DNA from: Rickettsiales bacterium | GTDB lineage: Bacteria; Pseudomonadota; Alphaproteobacteria; Rickettsiales; CANDYO01 | Direction: 5' to 3' | Assembly: GCA_947424995.1 (NCBI GenBank) | Contig: CANDYO010000047.1 | Location: forward strand, 1 to 13,900 | Length of the DNA: 13,900 nucleotides | In this document: positions 6,943-13,900 of the stretch, in pieces | Layout: every line of letters begins with the position of its first letter | Numbering within the stretch: position 1 is the stretch's first letter | Notes under the pieces: generated by a model | Seen by the model: the letters and a program-made list of their open reading frames with translations, nothing else | Database searches by the model: none | What the model was told of the DNA's origin: nothing | Translations under genes and position numbers: made by a program

Positions 6943-7020
6943 TGGGGCGAGTGACCGAATTTGAATCGGCGACCCCTAGAATCACAATCTAGTGCTCTAA
7001 CCAACTGAGCTACACCCGCC
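6943..7020 (-). tRNA. tRNA-His (anticodon GTG)
   Basis: The minus strand folds into a complete cloverleaf. The anticodon stem CTAGA/TCTAG surrounds loop TTGTGAT, giving anticodon GTG. The D stem is GCTC/GAGC, and the T arm GCCGA/TCGGT has loop TTCAAAT. The acceptor stem pairs GCGGGTG with CACTCGC, with an extra encoded G(-1) at 7020 opposite discriminator C73, the histidine identity feature. The 3' CCA is encoded (6943-6945). It converges on the J-like gene with a 12-nt gap. Confidence 0.96.
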
Positions 7021-7052
7021 ATAAGGTAGAACTTAAAATATATCGATAATTG

Positions 7053-7853
7053 CTAAGCTGTCAACTTCAAAAATTGATAGAGTAAGTATAATTGTTTGAA
7101 AACCGGATTAAAGTTTAGTTTATCGCTTAATATGTTATAACCACTGCGTTTTAACAATTTGATATAATATAGATTTAAATAATATAATAGATCAAGAACG
7201 GCGCTTGATTTGCGAAATAAAGAACGGTCTACTTTACTCAAAAGTAATTGTGCTTCATTGACAATTATTTTAGTGATAATTCTAGAATCGTCATCGCCTA
7301 GTTTAAAGTTTTTTGGCAATAAATCAGTTGGAAATAGTAGTGGTTTATGGGTTTGAGGAAGATATTTTATCGAGCGCAAAATACCAATTAAGCTCCAAGC
7401 AGTACCGATATTTTTATATTGTTCAAGATTTTTCTGATCAATTACATAAGCGCAAATCTTGAGTAAATTTCCGCCAGTTTTTTCAGCGAACTGAATTAAT
7501 TCAAGAGTAGTAGAGGGAGGTTGCTGATAAAGCTCAATCATTCTGGCTTGCAATAAATTGCTAAATAATTCGCGCGGAATTTTATGTTCGGTAATAATTT
7601 TCTCTAAAGCAATAATTAATGAATGTTGGCGAACCTTCCCCTGATATAAATCGTCAATAGCATCTTGCCACCAAGTGATTCTGATCAGCGCTGGCGATAA
7701 ATCAGAAGTCTGTTCTGAAATCAATGATATTTCACTATTGAAGGCTAAAATAGTTAGCAAATCATTGCGATTTTCCTCTTTAGCGAATAAACAGCAAAGA
7801 TAGCGATCATGATCATATTTCTTTACTTGCAAAGCTTGATGTTGTAAATTCAT
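7053..7853 (-). CDS. Squalene/phytoene synthase-fold protein resembling NDUFAF6
   Basis: This 266-residue protein has the all-helical squalene/phytoene synthase fold. Its details resemble NDUFAF6 (C8orf38), a mitochondrial complex I assembly factor, rather than a working prenyl-transferring enzyme. Matches in the same order are VKKYDHDRYLC (10-20), an LAFNSEISLI helix (36-45), ALIRITWWQDAIDDLYQGK (55-73), IQFAEKTGGNLL (about 125-136) and a LLFPTDLL segment. The first Asp-rich metal motif expected near 36-45 is replaced (NSE), so catalysis is doubtful. Alphaproteobacteria carry such homologues, often labelled phytoene synthase. A role in respiratory complex I assembly is inference. AGGA lies 8 nt before the ATG at 7853. 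It is the only protein gene on the minus strand, downstream of nothing and divergent from sodB. Confidence 0.75.
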   Translation of the reverse strand: MNLQHQALQVKKYDHDRYLCCLFAKEENRNDLLTILAFNSEISLISEQTSDLSPALIRITWWQDAIDDLYQGKVRQHSLIIALEKIITEHKIPRELFSNLLQARMIELYQQPPSTTLELIQFAEKTGGNLLKICAYVIDQKNLEQYKNIGTAWSLIGILRSIKYLPQTHKPLLFPTDLLPKNFKLGDDDSRIITKIIVNEAQLLLSKVDRSLFRKSSAVLDLLYYLNLYYIKLLKRSGYNILSDKLNFNPVFKQLYLLYQFLKLTA

Positions 7854-7907
7854 AATTTATCCTATTGATTTATTATACCAAGTTTCGTTGCTGAAGTAAG
7901 CACCTAG

Positions 7908-7954
7908 CGCGTTATCCCTTCGGCACCTTCGGTGCCTACGTCAGGGATGACGCG
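7908..7954. repeat. Palindromic intergenic element, short copy 5
   Basis: GCGTTATCCCT (7909-7919) and AGGGATGACGC (7943-7953) pair as outer arms. An inner perfect hairpin GGCACC-TTC-GGTGCC lies at 7922-7936. It sits between the divergent NDUFAF6-like and sodB genes, so here it lies upstream of both genes and cannot be a simple terminator. Confidence 0.8.
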
Positions 7955-8001
7955 AAAAATGGCATCATAATCAATCTTAACCTTATCTATGGAGTTTTAC
8001 C

Positions 8002-8646
8002 ATGAGTAATATTTGTTCACTTGCTAATCAAATAAAATTTCCTTTTGTGCTTCCAGCATTACCATATGTTGAGACAGCTTTAGAGCCATATATGAGCGCT
8101 GAAACTTTTAGCTATCATTACGAAAAGCATCATAATGCCTACGTTATGAACTTAAATAAATTAATAGAAGGAACAGATTTAGCAACTAAATCTTTAGAAG
8201 AGATTATTGGCTTAAGCTATAATGACCCTAGTAAAGTTGGGATATTTAATAACGCTGCCCAAGTGTGGAATCATAGCTTTTTTTGGCATTCAATGAAAGA
8301 AAATGGTGGTGATGTACCATATGGTGATATTGCTGCTAAAATTGAAACTGATTTTGGTAGTTATGAGAATTTTGCTACTCAATTTAAAAATGCTGCATTA
8401 ACTCAATTCGGTAGCGGTTGGGCATGGCTCGTTTTAAACGAACAAGGTAAATTAGAAATAATGAAAACTGCTAATGCAGATTTGCCAATGGTTCATAATA
8501 AAACAGCTCTTCTAACTCTTGATGTGTGGGAACATGCTTATTATTTAGATTTTCAAAATTTAAGACCAAATTATACCGATAACTTCCTCAAGAATTTAGT
8601 CAACTGGGATTTTGTTAATGCTATGCTTAGTGGTGCTCACAAATAG
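8002..8646 (+). CDS. sodB: Iron superoxide dismutase
   Basis: SodB converts superoxide to oxygen and hydrogen peroxide in the cytoplasm. The 214-residue protein has all four metal ligands in family context: His39 (YHYEKHHNAY), His91 (QVWNHSFFW), and Asp174 and His178 (LDVWEHAYYLDFQNLRPNY). Gln87 in NNAAQVWNH and the GSGWAWLV segment are characteristic of the iron form. Relative to E. coli SodB there are about 13 extra N-terminal residues before LPALPY. The start at 8002 is supported by GGAG at 7991-7994. The extension is polar and short, with no convincing signal peptide. The stop codon is immediately followed by the acpS ATG, so the two are co-transcribed and probably translationally coupled. 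Confidence 0.95.
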   Translation: MSNICSLANQIKFPFVLPALPYVETALEPYMSAETFSYHYEKHHNAYVMNLNKLIEGTDLATKSLEEIIGLSYNDPSKVGIFNNAAQVWNHSFFWHSMKENGGDVPYGDIAAKIETDFGSYENFATQFKNAALTQFGSGWAWLVLNEQGKLEIMKTANADLPMVHNKTALLTLDVWEHAYYLDFQNLRPNYTDNFLKNLVNWDFVNAMLSGAHK

Positions 8647-9039
8647 ATGATTATTGGAATTGGTAGTGATATTATAGCGATTGCTAGAATTAAAGGGTTG
8701 CTTATACGAAATAAGCAGCCTTTTTTACAAAAAATTTTTAACCAAGCTGAAATTTTGATGCTTGATAGCATAACCAATTCTGCAAGACTTGCCGGTTATA
8801 TTGCCAATCGCTTTGCTGCTAAAGAAGCTTTCGCTAAAGCGCTTGGTACTGGCATTGGTCAGCATGTTTCATTTAAAGATATTTCTATTTTAAAAAATAC
8901 GCAAGGTAAGCCATACTTCGAATTTAGTCAGAGTTTAAAAATGTTTTTGCAGCAAAATTATGGCGAAGAGATTAAGGTTCATCTAAGCATGTCTGACGAA
9001 ACTGAATATGCTCAGGCCTTTGTGGTTATTGAGAAGTAG
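8647..9039 (+). CDS. acpS: Holo-[acyl-carrier-protein] synthase
   Basis: AcpS transfers 4'-phosphopantetheine from coenzyme A to a serine of acyl carrier protein, activating fatty-acid synthesis. The 130-residue length is normal. The N-terminal IIGIGSDII carries the metal-binding Asp8, and RFAAKEAFAKALGTGIG carries Glu60 and the conserved Lys59. HLSMSDETEYAQAFVVIEK is the usual C-terminal strand region. ATG 8647 directly abuts the sodB stop with no gap and no independent ribosome site, so translation is probably by reinitiation. With the FabK-like enzyme and GlmM in the same window it belongs to envelope and lipid precursor supply. Confidence 0.95.
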   Translation: MIIGIGSDIIAIARIKGLLIRNKQPFLQKIFNQAEILMLDSITNSARLAGYIANRFAAKEAFAKALGTGIGQHVSFKDISILKNTQGKPYFEFSQSLKMFLQQNYGEEIKVHLSMSDETEYAQAFVVIEK

Positions 9040-9122
9040 TAATAAAGGGTAATTTGTCTAAGTTGGAAATGAACCTTTACAATTGCGACTGTTATATAGC
9101 CCAAAAAATAAAAGCGCACGAG

Positions 9123-9252
9123 GCCGTCACCCTTGGCCGAAGGCCGAGGGTCCAGTTAAATTCTCTTATACGGCCTTTAGTAATTGAAGGTTTTTAAAAG
9201 ATTTAAACTGGATCCTTGCTGCTCGCTTTTATCGAGCAGCAAGGATGACGGC
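9123..9252. repeat. Large nested palindromic element (copy 6)
   Basis: The outer arms GCCGTCACCCTTG (9123-9135) and CAAGGATGACGGC (9240-9252) match 11 of 13. Inside are two hairpins: CCCTTGGCC-GAA-GGCCGAGGG (9130-9150, one wobble) and a perfect 14-bp stem ATCCTTGCTGCTCG/CGAGCAGCAAGGAT (9212-9246, loop CTTTTAT). In between, GGGTCCAGTTAAAT (9148-9161) pairs with ATTTAAACTGGATCC (9201-9215) with one bulge. It lies in the 375-nt gap between acpS and ftsH. The rest of that gap holds the ftsH promoter region and no gene. Confidence 0.8.
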
Positions 9253-9333
9253 ATTGCTTAGTTGGATAGTTTTTGCTGGAGCTAACTTCCTCGGAGACTA
9301 ATTGTCACTCCTCCTGTTTTTACAAGCCACTTC

Positions 9334-9362
9334 CTTGAAAAACTGCTAGTAATTCTCCATAT
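9334..9362 (+). promoter_or_regulatory. Sigma-32 (RpoH) type heat-shock promoter of ftsH
   Basis: CTTGAAA (9334-9340), 14 nt, then CTCCATAT (9355-9362) match the heat-shock sigma consensus CTTGAAA-N(11-16)-CCCCATNT with a single difference. Transcription would begin near 9370, leaving a leader of about 45 nt before ftsH. FtsH is heat-induced through RpoH in E. coli, so position and target agree. Confidence 0.7.
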
Positions 9363-9414
9363 CAACTGATATATTAATAGCAATTTTAAAAACCATAGGG
9401 AAAGATTTAATTAT

Positions 9415-11310
9415 ATGTTTAATATAGGGCGTAATTTATTATTTTGGCTAGTTATAATCATGTCATTGGTTATGTTATATAACTTATTTGGTGATAGTAA
9501 CATAGCGAACAATGGTTATACTAAAATAGCTTTCTCAGAATTTCTCAATAAAATTGATGAAGGTACTGTTCGTGATGTAACCTTACAAGGTAATAATGTT
9601 GAAGGACACTTCAATGATGGTAATAAATTTGCTACCTACATGCCTAATTATCCTGATCTAGTTGAACGATTAAAGCAAAATGGTGTACGGATTGATGCTA
9701 TGCCGCTTGATTCAAAAATGAATTCTCTAATGGGTATCTTGATTTCTTGGTTTCCTTTATTATTGCTGGTGGGAGTATGGGTTTATTTCATGCGTAATAT
9801 GCAAGGTGGTGGAAAAGCCATGGGCTTTGGTAAATCTCGGGCAAAAATGCTAACTGAAAAAAATATTAAAGTAACTTTCAAGGATGTAGCAGGAGTTGAT
9901 GAAGCAAAAGAAGAATTAGCAGAAATTGTTGATTTTCTAAAAACGCCTAAGAAATTTGAAGCAGTTGGTGGTAAAATTCCTACCGGATGTTTGCTTATTG
10001 GTTCTCCTGGTACTGGTAAAACTTTGCTAGCTAGAGCTATTGCTGGAGAAGCAGGTGTGCCTTTCTTCGCGATCTCGGGTTCTGATTTCGTTGAAATGTT
10101 CGTTGGTGTTGGTGCTAGCCGGGTTCGTGATATGTTTGAGCAAGCTAAAAAATCTGCGCCATGTATAATTTTTATTGATGAAATAGATGCAGTAGGTAGA
10201 AACCGTGGCATAGGACTTGGTGGTGGTAATGATGAAAGAGAGCAAACCTTGAATCAGCTGCTAGTAGAAATGGATGGTTTTGAAACTAATGAAGGTATTA
10301 TTGTTATTGCGGCGACTAATAGGCCAGATGTGCTTGATCCTGCTTTATTGCGCCCTGGAAGGTTCGATCGTCAGATAACTGTTTCGGTACCAGATCTATT
10401 GGGTAGAGAAGCAGTTTTAAAGGTTCATGCTAAAAAGGTAAAATTAGGTCCAGACGTTGATTTGCAAGTAATAGCTAGAGGTACTCCAGGTTTTTCAGGA
10501 GCAGATTTAGCGAACTTAATCAACGAAGCTGCGTTGCTTACAGCTCGTCGTGATAAAAGAGTTGTTACCATGTCAGAGTTTGATGAAGCTAAGGATAAAA
10601 TTCTGATGGGAGCTGAAAAGAAATCTCTCCAAATGACTAAGGAAGAAAAAGAACTGACTGCTTATCATGAAAGCGGCCATGCGATTGTTGCTTTTTATCA
10701 ACCAGTTTCTGATCCTATTCATAAAGCAACTATCTTGCCAAGAGGTAGAGCTTTAGGGATGGTACAGCATTTACCAGAAAGAGATCAAGTTTCAATTACT
10801 TTTGCCAAGCTTAAAGCTAAAATTGCTACTTATATGGGTGGAAGAGTAGCTGAGGAAATTATTTTTGGAGTGGAAAAAGTTACTAGTGGCGCTTCGAGCG
10901 ATATCAAAGGAGCAACTAGAATAGCTAATGCTATGGTTACTGAGATGGGGATGAGTGATAAAATTGGTCCAGTTGCTCATGCTGAGCAAAATGACCAATA
11001 TTTAGGATCGCAAAACCGGGCTTCGCCTAGATCTAATGATACATCTAACCTTATCGATAATGAAATTAAGCGATTAATTGAAGATGGTTATGACCATGCT
11101 AAAGCAATTTTAGAAGAACATCTTGATAAATTACATAATCTTGCTAAGGCTTTACTCGAATATGAAACTTTAACTGGTGAAGAAATCAAAGATTTACTAG
11201 AAGGAAGAGGTATTCACCGCTTAAAGCCTAATGCTGAGTTCAAGATTAGAAAATCTTCACTACCTAAAACCAAAATATTGGAAGAAGGATTAGAAGGTGG
11301 TGTTGCTTGA
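9415..11310 (+). CDS. ftsH: ATP-dependent zinc metalloprotease FtsH
   Basis: FtsH is a hexameric inner-membrane AAA+ protease that degrades damaged membrane proteins and short-lived cytosolic regulators. The 631-residue protein has two membrane helices (about 5-24 and 103-125) flanking a periplasmic domain. The AAA module has Walker A GSPGTGKT (196-203; Ser197 where Pro is usual), Walker B CIIFIDEID with Asp255 and Glu256, the FVGVGA pore segment, and the second region of homology RPGRFDR (313-319). The protease domain has HESGH (His418, Glu419, His422) and third zinc ligand Asp496 in SSDIKGAT. The C-terminal tail is basic and variable. The ribosome site is weak (GGGAAAG near 9398). A heat-shock promoter match lies just upstream. 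It is followed by a repeat, so it is probably monocistronic. Confidence 0.97.
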   Translation: MFNIGRNLLFWLVIIMSLVMLYNLFGDSNIANNGYTKIAFSEFLNKIDEGTVRDVTLQGNNVEGHFNDGNKFATYMPNYPDLVERLKQNGVRIDAMPLDSKMNSLMGILISWFPLLLLVGVWVYFMRNMQGGGKAMGFGKSRAKMLTEKNIKVTFKDVAGVDEAKEELAEIVDFLKTPKKFEAVGGKIPTGCLLIGSPGTGKTLLARAIAGEAGVPFFAISGSDFVEMFVGVGASRVRDMFEQAKKSAPCIIFIDEIDAVGRNRGIGLGGGNDEREQTLNQLLVEMDGFETNEGIIVIAATNRPDVLDPALLRPGRFDRQITVSVPDLLGREAVLKVHAKKVKLGPDVDLQVIARGTPGFSGADLANLINEAALLTARRDKRVVTMSEFDEAKDKILMGAEKKSLQMTKEEKELTAYHESGHAIVAFYQPVSDPIHKATILPRGRALGMVQHLPERDQVSITFAKLKAKIATYMGGRVAEEIIFGVEKVTSGASSDIKGATRIANAMVTEMGMSDKIGPVAHAEQNDQYLGSQNRASPRSNDTSNLIDNEIKRLIEDGYDHAKAILEEHLDKLHNLAKALLEYETLTGEEIKDLLEGRGIHRLKPNAEFKIRKSSLPKTKILEEGLEGGVA

Positions 11311-11332
11311 GGGGAAGAATATACAAAAACTA

Positions 11333-11458
11333 CGTCATCTCTGACGAAGAAAAACTAGGCAAAGCCTAGTTTTGATGAGATCGGGGATCTCATGAGTTTA
11401 TATCCGTATGAGATCCCCGATCTCAAACGCTTTTCAAGCGTTTTCATCAGGGATGACG
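11333..11458. repeat. Palindromic intergenic element, long copy 7
   Basis: The outer arms are CGTCATCTCTGACG (from 11333) and CATCAGGGATGACG (to 11458). Inside are a perfect 10-bp hairpin AAAACTAGGC-AAA-GCCTAGTTTT (11351-11373) and an 18-bp perfect inverted pair (11376-11393 with 11408-11425) built on GAGATCGGGGATCTC. A third stem is AACGCTT-TTC-AAGCGTT (11426-11442). The 10-bp hairpin, which ends in TTTT, could terminate ftsH transcription, though the T-run is short. Confidence 0.85.
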
Positions 11459-11506
11459 CTATGAGTCAAAAAATTAACCATACATCCACAACACAATGAG
11501 AAATTT

Positions 11507-13012
11507 ATGAAAACTAAAAGAACAGCCATCACTCCAACTAGAGAGCAGGATTATCCGCAATGGTATCAAGAAGTTATTAAAGCTGCAGATTTAGCAGAAA
11601 ATTCTGTAGTACGTGGTTGCATGATAATTAAGCCATGGGGATACGCAATATGGGAATATATTCAACAAGAATTAGATAAGCAAATTAAAGCTACAGGTCA
11701 TCAAAATTTTTATTTTCCGATGTTTGTCCCTTTAAGTTTTTTAGCAAAAGAGGCTGAACATGTAGAAGGATTTGCTAAAGAATGCGCGGTAGTTACTCAC
11801 CACCGATTAGAAAAAGATGATGAGAAAGGCTTGATTCCAGCAGGTAAGTTAGAGGAGCCTCTGGTGATTAGGCCAACTTCTGAAGCGATCATAGGAGAAG
11901 CTTATTCAAGATGGATTAATTCATATCGTGATTTGCCTTTATTGGGCAATCAATGGGCTAACGTAGTGCGCTGGGAAATGCGTCCGCGAATATTTTTGCG
12001 TACCACTGAATTTCTTTGGCAAGAAGGCCATACTGCTCACGCAGAAAAGGAAGAAGCCATTGAAGAAGCAGAAAAAATGCTGGAAGTATATCGAAAATTA
12101 TCCGAAGAATGGTTGGCTATACCAGTGGTTTTAGGTGAAAAAACTGCCAATGAAAAATTCCCAGGTGCTGATGTTACTTATTGTCTTGAAGCGATGATGC
12201 AGGATAAAAAAGCTCTCCAAGCTGGAACTTCTCACTTTTTGGGTCAAAATTTTGCTAAGGCTTTTAATATTAAATATCTTTCTAAAGCTGGTGTGGAAGA
12301 ACATGCTTGGACTACTTCATGGGGGGTTACCACTAGATTAATCGGTGGATTAATAATGACTCATAGTGATGATGATGGATTAGTGCTGCCACCTAAAATA
12401 GCGCCAATTCAAATAGTGATTATACCTTTGGTGCATAAAGCTGAAGATGAGCAAAAAATTGTCGATTATTGTAAAGATTTAAAAGATAAGTTGATAAGCT
12501 TAACATACAATAATACCAATATTAGAGTTGAGTTAGACTTGAAAGAAAAAAGTCATGGTGAAAAAATTTGGGGTTGGGTTAAAAAGGGAGTGCCGATTAG
12601 ACTTGAAATTGGTCAAAAAGAAATAGCTAACCAAGCAGTATTTATGGGACGAAGAGATTTGGCTGCTAATGAAAAAACTTCACTTAATGCTGATGAATTT
12701 ATAGCCCAAGCGAACAAAATATTAACTGAAATTCAAGCTAATTTATTTAATCGAGCTGAAAAGTTTCAACAAGAAAATAGCTTTACGGCAAATTCACGAG
12801 AAGAATTTTATCAATTCTTCAACAAAGAGTCTGAGCAACCTGGCTTTGTTATGGCTTATTGGGCAGGGGACGATAAAACAGAAGAGCAGCTTAAGCAAGA
12901 GCTAAAAGTTACAGCTAGATGTATTCCACTTAAATTTAAAGTAAATTTAGGTAAATGCATTTTTACGGAGAGTGATAATGCTCCTTTAACTTTATTTGCA
13001 CGAGCATATTAA
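11507..13012 (+). CDS. proS: Prolyl-tRNA synthetase, archaeal/eukaryotic type
   Basis: ProRS attaches proline to tRNA-Pro. This 501-residue enzyme is of the archaeal/eukaryotic-like type: it lacks the insertion (editing) domain, carries RPTSEAIIGEAY (122-133), and has motif 2 as RWEMRPRIFLRTTEFLWQEGHTAH split over residues 155-178. It has the long C-terminal extension ending in the conserved Tyr (FARAY). Motif 3 is TTSWGVTTRLIGGLIMTH. Alphaproteobacteria typically have a shorter bacterial-type ProRS of about 430 residues, so horizontal acquisition is likely but inferred. The C-terminal zinc site looks degraded: the CGDKAC-like pair of Thermus ProRS is AGDDKT here (453-458), and only Cys484 (GKC) remains of the second pair. 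glmM starts 1 nt after the stop. No strong Shine-Dalgarno is present; GAGAAA lies near 11499. Confidence 0.93.
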   Translation: MKTKRTAITPTREQDYPQWYQEVIKAADLAENSVVRGCMIIKPWGYAIWEYIQQELDKQIKATGHQNFYFPMFVPLSFLAKEAEHVEGFAKECAVVTHHRLEKDDEKGLIPAGKLEEPLVIRPTSEAIIGEAYSRWINSYRDLPLLGNQWANVVRWEMRPRIFLRTTEFLWQEGHTAHAEKEEAIEEAEKMLEVYRKLSEEWLAIPVVLGEKTANEKFPGADVTYCLEAMMQDKKALQAGTSHFLGQNFAKAFNIKYLSKAGVEEHAWTTSWGVTTRLIGGLIMTHSDDDGLVLPPKIAPIQIVIIPLVHKAEDEQKIVDYCKDLKDKLISLTYNNTNIRVELDLKEKSHGEKIWGWVKKGVPIRLEIGQKEIANQAVFMGRRDLAANEKTSLNADEFIAQANKILTEIQANLFNRAEKFQQENSFTANSREEFYQFFNKESEQPGFVMAYWAGDDKTEEQLKQELKVTARCIPLKFKVNLGKCIFTESDNAPLTLFARAY

Positions 13013-13013
13013 T

Positions 13014-13900
13014 ATGAGCCGTAAATTTTTTGGTACTGATGGAGTAAGAGGAACTGCTAATAAAGGAGTGATGACTGCTGATACTGCTTTAAAATTAGGC
13101 ATGGCAGCTGGCACTTTATTTACCCGTGGAAATCATCGTCATCGAGTTATCATCGGTAAAGATACTAGACTTTCTGGCTATCTTTTTGAAACCGCAATAA
13201 CTTCAGGTTTTCTTGCTGCTGGAATGGATGTGTTTTTAGTCGGTCCAATGCCAACTCCTGCCATCGCTATGTTAGTTAAATCGATGCGAGCAGATTTAGG
13301 GGTGATGATTTCAGCTTCGCATAATCCTTATTATGATAATGGTCTTAAGTTATTTGGCCCAGATGGTTATAAATTATCTGATCAAACAGAGAAAGAGATC
13401 GAGCAAATTATGGCTGATGCTGGTGCGATTAAACTCGCTGAACCTGATAATATTGGTAGAGCTACTAGAATTGATGATGCTGCAGGACGTTATATTGAGT
13501 TTATCAAAAATAGTTTTCCACGCGGAAGAAATTTAGAAGGCTTTAAAATTGTAGTGGATTGCGCTAATGGAGCTGCTTATCACTTGGGTGGTAAAATATT
13601 TTGGGAACTCGGTGCTGAAGTAATCGAGATTGGCGTTAAGCCGAATGGGATTAATATCAATCTAGATTGTGGTTCTAACCACTTAGAAAAATTATCAGCT
13701 ACGGTTATTAAAAATAAAGCCCATCTAGGTATTGCTTTAGATGGAGATGCAGACCGAATTTTAATGGTCGATGAATTGGGCCAAACTGTTGATGGAGATC
13801 GTATTTTAGCATTGATTGCTTGCTATTTAAAGAGGCAAAATAAGCTAAAATCTAATACTATTGTAGCCACTTTAATGTCTAATTTAGCTTTTGAGAGATA
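13014..13900 (+). CDS. glmM: Phosphoglucosamine mutase (3'-truncated by window)
   Basis: GlmM interconverts glucosamine-6-phosphate and glucosamine-1-phosphate on the path to UDP-GlcNAc for peptidoglycan and lipopolysaccharide. About 295 of an expected 445 residues are present, and the frame is open to the right edge. The start SRKFFGTDGVRGTAN is diagnostic of GlmM. The phosphorylated active-site serine is Ser102 in ISASHNP (99-105), the same number as in E. coli. The metal loop DGDADR is at about residues 243-248. ATG 13014 lies 1 nt after the proS stop without its own ribosome site, so it is probably translated by coupling to proS. No frameshift is seen in the available part. Confidence 0.95.
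   Translation, partial: MSRKFFGTDGVRGTANKGVMTADTALKLGMAAGTLFTRGNHRHRVIIGKDTRLSGYLFETAITSGFLAAGMDVFLVGPMPTPAIAMLVKSMRADLGVMISASHNPYYDNGLKLFGPDGYKLSDQTEKEIEQIMADAGAIKLAEPDNIGRATRIDDAAGRYIEFIKNSFPRGRNLEGFKIVVDCANGAAYHLGGKIFWELGAEVIEIGVKPNGININLDCGSNHLEKLSATVIKNKAHLGIALDGDADRILMVDELGQTVDGDRILALIACYLKRQNKLKSNTIVATLMSNLAFER

Noticed and set aside
6825..7022. Minus-strand 65-codon open frame
   Set aside because: It reads through the tRNA-His gene and the end of the J-like gene; the apparent protein is a translated tRNA.
9783..10245. Two minus-strand open frames of 142 and 72 codons
   Set aside because: They are antisense to the conserved AAA domain of ftsH and have no family features.
10792..10998. 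Minus-strand 68-codon open frame
   Set aside because: Antisense shadow of the FtsH protease domain.
1111..11458. CRISPR array or rho-independent terminators as explanation of the palindromes
   Set aside because: The copies are kilobases apart without regular spacers, and most lack a T-run after the stem; one lies upstream of two divergent genes.
13333..13536. Plus-strand 67-codon open frame
   Set aside because: It lies out of frame inside glmM, whose own frame is open and carries conserved motifs.

Overview
The window is an AT-rich stretch of bacterial chromosome. Its gene content points to an alphaproteobacterium living inside eukaryotic cells, most likely of the Rickettsiales or a similar endosymbiont group. 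This placement is inference. It rests on the low GC, the alphaproteobacterial-looking FtsH, YgfZ and NDUFAF6-like proteins, the many palindromic intergenic repeats, and a small protein ending in a eukaryotic prenylation signal. pyrE and hemB show that some biosynthesis is retained.

Layout. 1-2216: the tail of an unidentified gene, a FabK/nitronate monooxygenase-type flavoprotein and a DMT-family transporter. 2492-4623: a likely operon of pyrE, ygfZ and a cpoB/ybgF-like periplasmic TPR protein, the last two overlapping by 8 nt. 4821-5144: a 107-residue orphan protein with a polybasic stretch and a C-terminal CaaX box. 5296-6309: hemB. 6388-6930: an orphan with a J-like domain lacking the HPD loop and a Ser-rich tail. 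6943-7020 (minus): tRNA-His. 7053-7853 (minus): a squalene/phytoene-synthase-fold protein resembling NDUFAF6. 8002-9039: sodB and acpS with no gap. 9415-11310: ftsH behind a good heat-shock (sigma-32 type) promoter match. 11507-13900: proS of the archaeal/eukaryotic type, followed after 1 nt by glmM, which runs off the window.

Most longer intergenic gaps hold a copy of a palindromic element with outer arms close to GCGTCATCCCTG...CAGGGATGACGC, or a variant GCYGTCAYCCTTG...CAAGGRTGACRGC. There are seven copies. Two long copies differ by paired changes that keep an inner stem intact.

Most genes are housekeeping: lipid and cell-wall precursors (FabK-like, AcpS, GlmM), pyrimidine and heme synthesis, Fe-S and oxidative-stress maintenance (YgfZ, SodB), and protein quality control (FtsH). 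The most notable content is the two orphan genes flanking hemB. The CaaX protein looks built for lipidation by host enzymes and is the best candidate here for an undescribed host-directed effector.
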